DNA of 64,000 bases from UBA10349 sp003485905 (GCA_943787185.1 CALSLL010000001.1:558001-622000); one strand, 5' to 3'. Counted from the stretch's first letter, positions 34,144 through 42,574 are shown. The notes: generated from the letters alone by a model not told the origin. Made by a program: numbers and translations.

Positions 34144-34178
34144 GTTTACTCTCTTATCAAAGAGAAGGAGTGTTGCAG

Positions 34179-35339
34179 ATGAGACAAAGGTCGAGGATTT
34201 ATTACACAGAAACAGATAAAGCATTGATGTGGGATCGCTGGCAGAAAGGTGATTCACTGCATAAGATAGCCGCATTATTTGATCGCAATCACAGCTCAAT
34301 CGCAGGTATTCTGTCACGCACCGGAGGGATTCGACCACCGCAAAGGAAGCGATCACGATTAGCACTAACGTTGCCTGAACGTGAAGAGATCTCACGCAGT
34401 GTAGTGGCGGGTTACTCTATCCGATCAATTGCCGTATCACTGGGGCGTGCATCTTCAACAATCAGTCGAGAGATCAAGCGCAATGGTGGTCGACGATGTT
34501 ATCGGGCTAATAAAGCGGATCAGGCCGCTTGGGATCGATCCCATCGGCCCAAGCGATGTAGACTGGTGGACAATCGTGCGTTAGCCCGTATTGTGGCGAA
34601 GAAACTTAATCAGCTCTGGTCACCTGAACAGATCGCTGGCTGGTTAAAGTGTGCGTATCCAGACGATGAGGACTTTCACGTGTCACACGAAACCATTTAT
34701 CGCAGTCTCTTTATACAAGCCCGTGGAGCCTTAAAAAAGGAGCTTCTCCAACACCTTAGGAAGAAACGTAGTATGCGTCGTTCACGCCACCACACGCACA
34801 AAGCAGATGATCGCGGTAAGATCACCGATGCTGTATCGATCAGTGAGCGACCAGCCTCAGTTGAAGACCGGGCGGTGCCCGGTCACTGGGAAGGTGATCT
34901 TATCTCTGGGCCACGCAACACCCATATCGCCACCCTAGTTGAACGACACACACGTTACGTGATGCTCGCTAAGGTGAATGGCAAGGACACAGAGACCGTG
35001 ATCAACGCGCTGATCAAGCAAGCGCACAAACTACCGAGAGAGCTGTACAAATCACTCACTTGGGATCGTGGTAAAGAACTGGCTGACCACAAGCGATTTA
35101 CGCTGGCCACTGACGTCGACGTTTACTTCTGTGATCCACACAGCCCTTGGCAGAGAGGATCGAACGAGAACACGAATGGTCTGCTTAGGCAGTACTTCCC
35201 GAAGGGCACAGACTTATCAGTACATTCACAGGCGAAACTGAATGCAGTGGCCAGACAGTTAAACGAGCGGCCGAGAAAAACGTTAAACTTCCAAACACCA
35301 GCAGACCGATTTAACCAATGTGTTGCGTCGACCGGTTGA
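34179..35339 (+). CDS. IS30-family transposase
   Basis: The protein has about 386 residues from the ATG at 34179, with AAGGAG eight bases before it. The N-terminus has the helix-turn-helix pair of IS30 proteins (WQKGDSLHKIAALFDRNHSS and IRSIAVSLGRASSTISREIKRNGG), and the middle has QLWSPEQIAGWL and HVSHETIYRSLF. The DDE catalytic residues are in GHWEGDLISG (first Asp), LTWDRGKEL (second Asp) and SPWQRGSNENTNGLLRQYFPKG (Glu), a signature of the family. The gene is full length and without frameshifts. Its base composition looks more GC-rich than the flanks, as expected of an imported element. Confidence 0.95.
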   Translation: MRQRSRIYYTETDKALMWDRWQKGDSLHKIAALFDRNHSSIAGILSRTGGIRPPQRKRSRLALTLPEREEISRSVVAGYSIRSIAVSLGRASSTISREIKRNGGRRCYRANKADQAAWDRSHRPKRCRLVDNRALARIVAKKLNQLWSPEQIAGWLKCAYPDDEDFHVSHETIYRSLFIQARGALKKELLQHLRKKRSMRRSRHHTHKADDRGKITDAVSISERPASVEDRAVPGHWEGDLISGPRNTHIATLVERHTRYVMLAKVNGKDTETVINALIKQAHKLPRELYKSLTWDRGKELADHKRFTLATDVDVYFCDPHSPWQRGSNENTNGLLRQYFPKGTDLSVHSQAKLNAVARQLNERPRKTLNFQTPADRFNQCVASTG

Positions 35340-35348
35340 AATCGCAGC
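35321..35348 (-). repeat. Right terminal inverted repeat of IS30-family element
   Basis: 28 bases, perfectly complementary to 34116-34143. It overlaps the last codons of the transposase and ends ten bases before the stop codon of the convergent lectin-domain gene (35358). Confidence 0.88.
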
Positions 35349-35357
35349 CCAAAGCGG

Positions 35358-36314
35358 TCATTCATAGTTAGTGGCGAAACAGTAAAATAAGCCGTCCCCT
35401 CCCGTGGCTTCCAGATCAGATTGGCTACAGCCTAGAGAAGCATGTGCACTATTCCAAGAAGTCGGATCATCACCGCCGCCCTGCCGATCGAAATGACCCA
35501 CCATCGCACTACCTTCAGCATTGCTGGTCCAGTTACCGCACGTGGTATCCGAATCCATATTCATGGCAGTACCATCCGATTGCGAACCGGTAAGAATATC
35601 GTGTCGATTAGGCTCATCTCCCCGGCCATTTATAATTTGGCCTCTCTCAGAAACCACCGACTCTTTCGTAAAGCCTAATGCTTCGCCATGTAAATCATCG
35701 AGGTCAAGCGCAACCACATCGCCCTTAGCATCGTACCAAGGGCCGGTTCCAATTCGATTTCGGGCATCAATACCATTTCCGCCGGTAGTACTTAAATAGG
35801 CGCGCCAACTTTTCTCTCCTTGGCCCACGTTTGTTGCTAAAGCGGCACAATGGGCATCGGCACCTGCAAGTCCGCCAAGATTGGCGCCATCTCCAGAGCC
35901 AATACTAGTGAGAAAGAGATTCATTGCAGGGTGAACCTCATCTCTATCACGCAAAGGTGCAATGCAGCCGTTTTCAATAAACTCATAGTTCTCGGCGGCC
36001 ATCTTGATATTGATTAGTTCAAAGTCTTCTTTCAAATAGACTGGATCCGAGGCGACTGTTTTTATCTCTATTAAAGAGCTATAGCCCGGCTCATCTACCC
36101 GCTTATAGGTCTCAACCACTGTCACCTGATCGCTCAATCGATGGCCGTCAGCTACGATTAGTTCACTGAGTAAATTGACGGTCTCTATTACTAAAACACC
36201 ATCTTCGTAGCGAGCAACAGAATCACCGAAATGCGTTTTAACTCCAGTTATAGCTTTCTCAGGATCGAAATAAACAACCCTTTCAACGCCATACTCTTCG
36301 TACTCGAAAACCAC
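35358..36314 (-). CDS. 3' part of broken fusion gene: partner domain + lectin-fold domain
   Basis: This 318-codon frame is in the same phase as the upstream frame ending at 36354; only a TAG and 13 codons separate them. Its first 130 residues are the rest of a partner domain (VVYFDPEKAITG, ARYEDGVLVIETV, the final ENGC). The remainder is a lectin-fold-like domain (GDGANLGGLAGADAHC, WRAYLST, RNRIGTGPWY, HDILTGSQSDG, GNWTSN, SWNSAHASLGCSQ, GLFYCFA) like the genes at 14759 and 15518. The GTG at 36314 has GAGG five bases before it, so separate translation is conceivable, but it would give a cytoplasmic half-domain without a signal peptide. The stop lies at the edge of the IS30-family element. Confidence 0.7.
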   Translation of the reverse strand: MVFEYEEYGVERVVYFDPEKAITGVKTHFGDSVARYEDGVLVIETVNLLSELIVADGHRLSDQVTVVETYKRVDEPGYSSLIEIKTVASDPVYLKEDFELINIKMAAENYEFIENGCIAPLRDRDEVHPAMNLFLTSIGSGDGANLGGLAGADAHCAALATNVGQGEKSWRAYLSTTGGNGIDARNRIGTGPWYDAKGDVVALDLDDLHGEALGFTKESVVSERGQIINGRGDEPNRHDILTGSQSDGTAMNMDSDTTCGNWTSNAEGSAMVGHFDRQGGGDDPTSWNSAHASLGCSQSDLEATGGDGLFYCFATNYE

Positions 36315-36353
36315 TCGATCCTCATACTGAGCAATTCTAATCCCATGCGGCGT

Positions 36354-36356
36354 CTA
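36354..36356 (-). other. In-frame amber codon splitting a fusion gene
   Basis: TAG follows the codons for IRQAG; in the same frame TPHGIRIAQYEDRVV continues into the partner domain of the gene ending at 35358. Homologous proteins in this window run straight through this position. A TGG-to-TAG change would suffice. Assembly or sequencing error, decay and readthrough are all possible. Confidence 0.75.
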
Positions 36357-36974
36357 GCCAGCCTGTCGAATTAATCCAGGAGAATCACAAAATATTTGCG
36401 GGTCATTGGCATTGCTATAGTTGCCTAGCACCGCCAGTCCCGCTTCATTAAACGCAACAACCGGGGCACGAGGCGGCGCATATGGTGAGCCTTGACCACC
36501 CCAGAGACCGGTTAAGTTCGGCATACCTTCGGCCAATTCAAGTGGGAATTCGACCAATGGAGCTTCGTAAGTCTTACTGAAATCCTCGGTCATTCCATAA
36601 ATTGCATTCGCGATACTACCGTCAACATTCAATAGAGCTACGGAACTCATGGTAAGCATAGGTGACCCGTCGTGAGTCCCAGCTCCGCTAATTTGAACAA
36701 ACTGACCCACTTTTAATGTGTCGGCATTCCAACCTTCTCTTCGTAACAAGGTTGCGGCGGAACCTTCGCCAACCCAATTAGTCGTGGAACCATCGGCATT
36801 TTCTACTTCAAGATTGAGAACCACATGGGGGTTTCTAAAACTAAATCTAGTAACAATGCCCTGCACACTCGAGCTCTTATTTTCGTCATAAGTTGCGGCA
36901 ACCGAATGATGCGCAAATATAGAATTTGAAAAAAAGATAATTCCTGCGAATGCAATAAATTGAATAAATTTCAT
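36354..36974 (-). CDS. 5' part of broken fusion gene: DUF6152-like domain and start of partner domain
   Basis: This 206-codon frame has a signal peptide ending SIFA and a mature His-His-Ser terminus. The DUF6152-like domain has FRNPHVVLNLEVE, TTNWVGEG, LKVGQFVQISG and SVALLNVDGS. After it, LTGLWGGQGSP and DPQIFCDSPGL start the partner domain, as in the gene at 39155, and then the frame hits TAG at 36354. Full-length fusion proteins of this type (9720, 39155) carry about 160 more residues. If the stop is real, a secreted DUF6152-like domain with a useless tail would still be made. Read through, the protein would be about 538 residues with a lectin-fold C-terminus. Confidence 0.75.
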   Translation of the reverse strand: MKFIQFIAFAGIIFFSNSIFAHHSVAATYDENKSSSVQGIVTRFSFRNPHVVLNLEVENADGSTTNWVGEGSAATLLRREGWNADTLKVGQFVQISGAGTHDGSPMLTMSSVALLNVDGSIANAIYGMTEDFSKTYEAPLVEFPLELAEGMPNLTGLWGGQGSPYAPPRAPVVAFNEAGLAVLGNYSNANDPQIFCDSPGLIRQAG

Positions 36975-37292
36975 ATTAAAATCAGAGGTAGTAACAAGTT
37001 AACTAACGATATTAGTTAATTTTGCCATGAAAACTTACTTAAGCGTCACAGATTTCCCTCCGATGCTCGCCATTACGCCATCTGGCTTTGCTATCGATTC
37101 AACTCCCGCCATTGGATATTAAAAATCTACTCGCCGAACGGGATATTACCGCTAGCCGCGAATCAATTAAGTAGCATTTTCCCTAACATTACGAATAACC
37201 GCTTTAAGTATATAACGGTTATTTGCTAAATATTAGAGACACGATAACCATTGCCACGGGTTCCACCGCTCTAACACAATGCTACAGGGCTA
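36975..37292. other. 318-bp intergenic region
   Basis: No gene is seen. It contains an 8-bp inverted repeat at 37194-37223 and the AT-rich leader of the broken fusion gene. Confidence 0.55.
37194..37223. repeat. 8-bp inverted repeat in AT-rich spacer
   Basis: AATAACCG (37194-37201) and CGGTTATT (37216-37223) are perfect complements around a 14-base loop. There is no T-run on the minus strand after the amidohydrolase gene, so it may be an operator or a weak termination hairpin. Confidence 0.35.
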
Positions 37293-39074
37293 CTAGAACG
37301 AACCGTTAGAATAGACAACCTCGCCGTCTACGATTGTTAGGGCTGCTTTAGTATCCCTAATCTCATGCGGCTCGACGTTGAATGGGTCTTGCTCCAGCAT
37401 GATCACATCTGCGAGGTAACCAATTTTGAGTTGACCACGCTCATGCTCTTCGCGAGTGAACCATGCAGCATTGCGGCTATAACCTCGGAGGCCCTCCATC
37501 AAGGTGATCTGCTGAGGCCCGCGCCCAAGAGGATCGTCAGTAAGAATATCTACGCCGTTGAAGGTTTCTCCAGTAACCATGAATTGCAAGGTCGTCCAGG
37601 GATTGCCGTGGGCCGCAAACATTCCGTCGGCACCGAAACCCGCATTTAGGCCTGGAGTTTCCACTGCGGCCTTATACGGCGGGCCGGAATATTGCCAACC
37701 GGGAAACAGAAACCGAACTGCTTGAATCCCCGCGCCGACCCCAAGCTTGGCCATATCCGCCAGGTTTTGTTTCGTCGCATCGTTTAGGTGTTCTAGCGAA
37801 CTGTGTCGTGTCTCGAGCGACTCGATCCTGCATGGGTCATCCACACTTAGTGCACTCTGGATCCCTTCAATGATGTTAGATATTTGTCCAGCTTCGGCAT
37901 GTTGATGGAACGACCAATCGGGCCGGCGTAATAGAAAAATCACCGCCTCCGCGATCTGTTCTGGTATTGGAGGAGCGATCGACTCACCAAGCCCCATGTT
38001 CCTGAAGTAAGGACTACCGGCTCTACTCAGGTGAAAACCTTCCCCGGGAAGCTCTACTGGACCGACGCATTCACGAGATTCTGCGAGCGGTGCGGCACTA
38101 AGAACCCCACGCAGCGCATTGACCCCTACCTGGTTCGCAACATCTGGGAGAAAGGTGTCGCCGGTGGGTCGAAACTGGTACCGATTTCGGACCTTGAGCT
38201 CGCCGCGACGGTCCGCTTCTATCAGCGGTAAAAAATCCTGAGTCTGCCGAAAGCCGATGCCACCCGCATCGCCAACGGCCACCAAGCCTACACGATGAGA
38301 CCAGCGAACAAGATCGATCGTACTCCTGACTTGGTCCTCAAGCGTATTGTTTGCTCTGGTCCACTCATAAACCTCGTTACTAAGCGTGTCGTCCAACGCT
38401 CCGCTTGACGGGACTTCTGAAACAGAAGGCATCGGAGATTCCATCGCATTAAAGAATTCAACTGCGCTCGAACTTAGCTGTCCGGGCCCGGTAAAATTAG
38501 CACGATTAAAATCTTCCGCGCCAGACCCCACCGGCACTGGCCGGAATCGTTGCGAAAACAGAACATGGTGATTAGGGACCCAGGCGTCAAGTTCGTGTCG
38601 CGTTGGGTATCTGCCTGAGTCCGGATCGCTTGGATCCTCAAGAAACTGAAGATGATTGTGGCGGCCAATCAACGAGATCCATTCTCCGACTGGTACTTCT
38701 TGGGCACGCGCCTTCAACGCTTCTTCTAGCGCCGCTAAGGTAAACGCATTCTCACCACGGTGCAGCGCGTAGCCCCATGTAATAGCGCTTCTGTTCCAAT
38801 GCAAGTGCTGGTCAATTATTCCGGGAAGCACTACAGCTCCACCTGCATCGATAACTGTGACGTGGCCTTGAGCGTCATCATTTACTGCGGCCTCATCACC
38901 TACTACAACGATACGGTTGCCACTGATGAGTATAGTGCTAGCCGAGGGATTCGCATCGTCCATAGTGATAACGTTCGCGTTAACGATCCGAATATCATCC
39001 GCATTCGCACTTGCTAAAGTAAGGGTAAGAAGTGCCGCTGAGCTCACACGTTTTATTAGGGATACTGATGTCAT
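37293..39074 (-). CDS. Exported amidohydrolase (amidohydrolase_3 / YtcJ-like)
   Basis: This 593-residue metal-dependent hydrolase has a Sec-type signal peptide ending ANA. The metal site starts with VLPGIIDQHLHW (His-x-His), and the protein ends with the usual composite beta domain, GYLADVIMLEQDPFNVEPHEI and ALTIVDGEVVYSNG. FHQHAEAG and the SLEHLNDA region provide further metal ligands. This is the amidohydrolase_3 family, which covers hydrolases of formamides, carbamates and related amide bonds; the substrate is unknown. It sits between two DUF6152-like fusion genes, its start 80 bases downstream of the gene at 39155, so a shared transcript is plausible. The base composition appears GC-richer than the housekeeping genes. 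Confidence 0.9.
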   Translation of the reverse strand: MTSVSLIKRVSSAALLTLTLASANADDIRIVNANVITMDDANPSASTILISGNRIVVVGDEAAVNDDAQGHVTVIDAGGAVVLPGIIDQHLHWNRSAITWGYALHRGENAFTLAALEEALKARAQEVPVGEWISLIGRHNHLQFLEDPSDPDSGRYPTRHELDAWVPNHHVLFSQRFRPVPVGSGAEDFNRANFTGPGQLSSSAVEFFNAMESPMPSVSEVPSSGALDDTLSNEVYEWTRANNTLEDQVRSTIDLVRWSHRVGLVAVGDAGGIGFRQTQDFLPLIEADRRGELKVRNRYQFRPTGDTFLPDVANQVGVNALRGVLSAAPLAESRECVGPVELPGEGFHLSRAGSPYFRNMGLGESIAPPIPEQIAEAVIFLLRRPDWSFHQHAEAGQISNIIEGIQSALSVDDPCRIESLETRHSSLEHLNDATKQNLADMAKLGVGAGIQAVRFLFPGWQYSGPPYKAAVETPGLNAGFGADGMFAAHGNPWTTLQFMVTGETFNGVDILTDDPLGRGPQQITLMEGLRGYSRNAAWFTREEHERGQLKIGYLADVIMLEQDPFNVEPHEIRDTKAALTIVDGEVVYSNGSF

Positions 39075-39154
39075 TAGTTTTTATCGCTGTATTAGTTTTA
39101 GGAAACAGGGTACTAGCAGCCTGGGGTTTCGCTTTTCGGAATGGCTCAGCGCGA

Positions 39155-40144
39155 TTATTCAAATCCGCTTTGTCGGGACAGCTCTGGCACACAATCATAA
39201 CGATGGAGCTGTAAATTGGGGGTGTACACCATCTCAATATGACCGTTATACGGTTCTGCTAAGAACTCAGGATCCTCTACAACAATATCGACTATTGCGA
39301 GCGTTCCATCTTCACTCAGTGCATATCGCTCGGTCATATGTTTTTGTGCACCAGAAGGAACACCGCGGCCATTCCCTGAAGGATGCTCGGCGAACTGTAC
39401 TGTATCCACCACTAAAACACCGTCTTCCCACGTACCGATAGAATGCCCTTTATTGGTCGGTTCTTGATCTTCCGGGTGATCTCGACCATCCGTATAAACA
39501 ATTCGGGTCTGATCAAAATACTCATTTCGAAGTATTACTCGATCGTCTAAAACCTCGATTCCGTTTAAATAAGTGACTGTCCCAACTAAACTAGGCGGTG
39601 GCGGCGCAATACAATCCGCGACCGGACTATCCCGAAAATATTCGAACTGCTCCTTGGCTGCTATCGCCGCAGGTGTCAGCGGCACCTGACTGATACCTCT
39701 GAACACGCTATAAGCTGATTGTCCACGCCATACTCCATTGAGATCGGTTGCAGCGACCGTTACTTCAGGGTCTGTTTCTACCTGTGCCCACAATTTACCA
39801 TCCGCGGTTTCCAGAGTATTTACCATTGCCTTGGTTCTACCAGAGCGCTCCGGATGCACACGCACTATTATGTTATCGCCAGTGTTCAATAGCCCCGCCG
39901 ACCAACCACTGCGGGTCATGATGGGCGTGGAGCCGCTCTCAAGTTCCCATTCAACGCGCTGCCCTGATTCGTCCTCTGTTTCTACAAAGATCGTGATATG
40001 TGGATTTCTAAAAACGTATCGGACCACGGTCGCTTCGAACGCAACAATAGTTTCAAGATCGTAACCGGCATCACTATGATGTGCCGCCACTGGCCAAGTT
40101 AATAAAGTGCCGATAAGATAAAAGATACTATAGAATGTTTTCAT
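39155..40144 (-). CDS. Exported DUF6152-like + W(D/E)GD partner-domain fusion protein (intact)
   Basis: This 329-residue protein has a signal peptide (core SIFYLIGTLLTWP) ending PVAA and a mature His-His-Ser terminus. The first domain has FRNPHITIFVETED, RVEWELES and NTGDNIIVRV; the linker LNGVWRGQSAY opens the second domain, which has ADCIAPPPPS, IVYTDGRDHPED, SIGTWEDGVLVVDTV and a closing YDCVPE. The W-E-D-G form replaces W-E-G-D, as in the broken gene at 35358, to which it looks most similar, suggesting that these two arose by duplication. The function is unknown. It is probably the first gene of a unit with the amidohydrolase. Confidence 0.8.
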   Translation of the reverse strand: MKTFYSIFYLIGTLLTWPVAAHHSDAGYDLETIVAFEATVVRYVFRNPHITIFVETEDESGQRVEWELESGSTPIMTRSGWSAGLLNTGDNIIVRVHPERSGRTKAMVNTLETADGKLWAQVETDPEVTVAATDLNGVWRGQSAYSVFRGISQVPLTPAAIAAKEQFEYFRDSPVADCIAPPPPSLVGTVTYLNGIEVLDDRVILRNEYFDQTRIVYTDGRDHPEDQEPTNKGHSIGTWEDGVLVVDTVQFAEHPSGNGRGVPSGAQKHMTERYALSEDGTLAIVDIVVEDPEFLAEPYNGHIEMVYTPNLQLHRYDCVPELSRQSGFE

Positions 40145-40238
40145 TCTGCTACTCCTGGATTTAAGATAGAGTTAAGTATAAGTACTGCCGGTCATATGAT
40201 CCACAGGCCGAGGGACAATCTGCGAAGGACAATTGGGT

Positions 40239-41135
40239 TTAACTTGAACCACGAATTCTAACTTTCCCCTGTTGTTCATAAGCTTTAACCAGGGCCTGAG
40301 TACCTAAACGCCCATCCCCCTCATCCATAAGTCCGTCAAAGTAGTGTTTCGCCTTGGCAGTTGAATCTGAAACTGTCCCCGCTGTATCCAATGCTTCTTT
40401 AACAATGCGTAAATCCTTGGCTAACAACTCAATCATAAATCCTGGGTCAAGTTGGTTGTTCAATATAGCAGGCCCTAAATTATCCAATTGCCAGCTCTGT
40501 GCTGCCCCACCCCCTAAGGCATTCACCAGAGGCTCCAATTCAATATTGTTGGCGGCAGCTAAACCAAGCGCCTCACAAACACCCATTAAATTAGAAGCAA
40601 CCAATATTTGATTGCAAGCTTTACAGATTTGACCTGCCCCACTTGCGCCGATAAGCGTTGCAGTTTTACCCAAGCACTCAAACATTGGTAATGCTCGCTG
40701 AAAAGCCGCCTCATCGCCGCCGACCATAATAGTAAGTGTTGCATTAATTGCCCCCACATCCCCGCCCGATACTGGAGCATCCAGAAAATCGACTTGCTTC
40801 GCAGCGAATTGTTCGTATATCAACTGGCTTGCTGCCGGACTGATGGTGCTCATATCAATCACCAAAGCATTGGGTTGAATGGTAGACATGACTCCACTCT
40901 CACCCAAAAGGACTTGCTCGACATCGGGCGTATCGGAAACCATTGATATGACCACGTCTGCATCTTGTGCTGCCTCAGCCGGTGTTGCCGCTAGTTTCGC
41001 ACCTTGCTTAACCAAAGATTCGGTTTTACTCACGGTACGGTTATAAACCGTTAATGGGTAGCCTGCTGCAAGCAAGTGCCCTGCCATAGGCAATCCCATG
41101 ATGCCCAAACCAATAAAGGAGATACGAGTATCCAT
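40239..41135 (-). CDS. 2-hydroxy-3-oxopropionate reductase-like dehydrogenase (GarR/GlxR type)
   Basis: This 298-residue beta-hydroxyacid dehydrogenase has the N-terminal NAD(P) loop GLGIMGLPMAGHL (residues 9-21), VYNRT (NADP preference likely), DAPVSGG for substrate contact and the catalytic Lys172 in GQICKACNQ. The C-terminal helices include ELLAKDLRIVKEA. This pattern fits tartronate semialdehyde reductase, which makes glycerate from glyoxylate carboligase product, though relatives act on other hydroxyacids; no gcl or hyi gene is nearby. The ATG overlaps the gltX stop by one base (TAATG), so the two genes are translationally coupled. Confidence 0.88.
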   Translation of the reverse strand: MDTRISFIGLGIMGLPMAGHLLAAGYPLTVYNRTVSKTESLVKQGAKLAATPAEAAQDADVVISMVSDTPDVEQVLLGESGVMSTIQPNALVIDMSTISPAASQLIYEQFAAKQVDFLDAPVSGGDVGAINATLTIMVGGDEAAFQRALPMFECLGKTATLIGASGAGQICKACNQILVASNLMGVCEALGLAAANNIELEPLVNALGGGAAQSWQLDNLGPAILNNQLDPGFMIELLAKDLRIVKEALDTAGTVSDSTAKAKHYFDGLMDEGDGRLGTQALVKAYEQQGKVRIRGSS

Positions 41136-42574
41136 TAGTTAGTAAACCTCGCTGAAAAATTGGTGATTGCTGCAGCGATTCGCTGCAACGTCAGTTCTCG
41201 TCCTAAACAAGCTAAGGTCTGATCAATCGATGGAGACTGCGTGCTACCGGTAACCGCTACCCTAATGGGTTGAGCTACTTTACCAAAACCTACTTCATTT
41301 CGATCAACAATGCCCTGAACCACATGATGGATATCTTCAGCTTGCCAGTTTGCCAGTGACTCAAGCTCTTGTTTAACCTGCGTGAGCAATCCCGCCGATG
41401 GCTCCCGAATATTTTTCTTTATCGCAGCCTCGTTATAGGATTCAAACTCCTTAAAGAAAAACAACGACTGATTCACTAACTCTTTAAGAGTTGCTGCACG
41501 CTCTCGAATCAACGTCACTACCTCACTCGCATTGGCATGTTCTTCAATATTTATATCTTGCTGCTGATAATGCCAAATAGCGGCTTCAACCAGAGCAGCT
41601 GGCTCCAAGGCTTTCATGTGCTCATGGTTTACCCATAACAACTTATCCAGATTAAAGGTCGATGCTGATCGATTAACATCTTCAATGCGAAAATATTTTA
41701 GCAACTCCTGCCGGCTGAATAGCTCCTTATCGCCATGCGACCAGCCCAGCCGAACCAAGTAGTTCAGCAACGCGTCCGGCAAGTAACCATCATCACGATA
41801 TTGCATAACTCCAACCGCACTATGACGTTTGGATAAGCGCTTGCCATCCTCGCCCTGAATCATTGGTACATGTGCGTACTGCGGTAACTCGATTCCAAGT
41901 GCGTTCAATATATTGATCTGTCGCGGCGTGTTATTAATATGGTCATCACCTCGGATGACATGGGTAATCCCCATATCCATATCATCGACTACCACACATA
42001 AATTATAGGTTGGCATCCCATCAGGGCGAGCGATAATCAGATCATCCAACTCATCGTTGGAAATACTGATACTGCCTTTTATTAGGTCTTTAAATACTAC
42101 CGCACCGGTTTCCGGGTTTTTGAACCGAACCACCGGCTCAACGCCTTCAATTTTTTTAGCGCCATGTCTGCACTGACCATCATATTTTGGCTTAAGTCCC
42201 TTAGCACGTTGTGCTTCACGCATTTCATCCAATCGTTCTTTACTGCAATAACAATGATAAGCCTGATCGTTTTCTATTAACTCCTTGATCACACCCTGAT
42301 AGCGTTTCAGTCGCTTAGTTTGGTAATGCGGCCCTTCGTCATAGTCCAATCCCAACCAATTCATTCCATCGATAATGGCCTGAATCGCCTCATCAGTGGA
42401 ACGTTCACGATCCGTATCTTCTATCCGCAAAACAAAGCGCCCCTCGTTTTGTCGGGCATGCAACCATGAATATAATGCAGTACGAGCACCGCCGACATGA
42501 AGATAACCGGTTGGGCTAGGAGGAAATCGAGTGGTAATACCCATAGGAATTGGAGCCATACTCTCTAGGTTCAT
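41135..42574 (-). CDS. gltX: Glutamyl-tRNA synthetase
   Basis: Class I synthetase of 479 residues charging tRNA-Glu. The HIGH-type motif is in PSPTGYLHVGGART (residues 19-32), and GKRLSKRHS near residue 250 is the KMSKS equivalent. HCYCSKERLDEMREAQRA with its Cys residues, and VIRGDDHINNTPRQ, are standard bacterial features. The C-terminal anticodon-binding region is alpha-helical and complete. The first ten residues before TTRFPPSP are slightly long, and an internal ATG at the eleventh codon is an alternative start. It overlaps the downstream GarR-like gene by one base and is divergent from the PTPS-like gene. Confidence 0.97.
   Translation of the reverse strand: MNLESMAPIPMGITTRFPPSPTGYLHVGGARTALYSWLHARQNEGRFVLRIEDTDRERSTDEAIQAIIDGMNWLGLDYDEGPHYQTKRLKRYQGVIKELIENDQAYHCYCSKERLDEMREAQRAKGLKPKYDGQCRHGAKKIEGVEPVVRFKNPETGAVVFKDLIKGSISISNDELDDLIIARPDGMPTYNLCVVVDDMDMGITHVIRGDDHINNTPRQINILNALGIELPQYAHVPMIQGEDGKRLSKRHSAVGVMQYRDDGYLPDALLNYLVRLGWSHGDKELFSRQELLKYFRIEDVNRSASTFNLDKLLWVNHEHMKALEPAALVEAAIWHYQQQDINIEEHANASEVVTLIRERAATLKELVNQSLFFFKEFESYNEAAIKKNIREPSAGLLTQVKQELESLANWQAEDIHHVVQGIVDRNEVGFGKVAQPIRVAVTGSTQSPSIDQTLACLGRELTLQRIAAAITNFSARFTN

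Larger units (their letters stand above)
34116..35348 (+). mobile_element. IS30-family insertion sequence
   Basis: The 1233-bp element is bounded by perfect 28-bp inverted repeats (34116-34143 and 35321-35348; outermost bases GCTGCGATTTCAACC). It holds one transposase gene. The IR similarity continues weakly outward (AATGgCCGtT against AATGaCCGcT), so the true ends may be 34102 and 35362, in which case CA flanks both sides. With the perfect ends no 2-3 bp target duplication is visible (ATT against CCA). It appears intact. Confidence 0.88.

Noticed and set aside
34100..35364. A CA direct repeat as IS30 target duplication
   Set aside because: Two bases match by chance easily, and it requires accepting an imperfect IR extension; I did not use it to set the ends.
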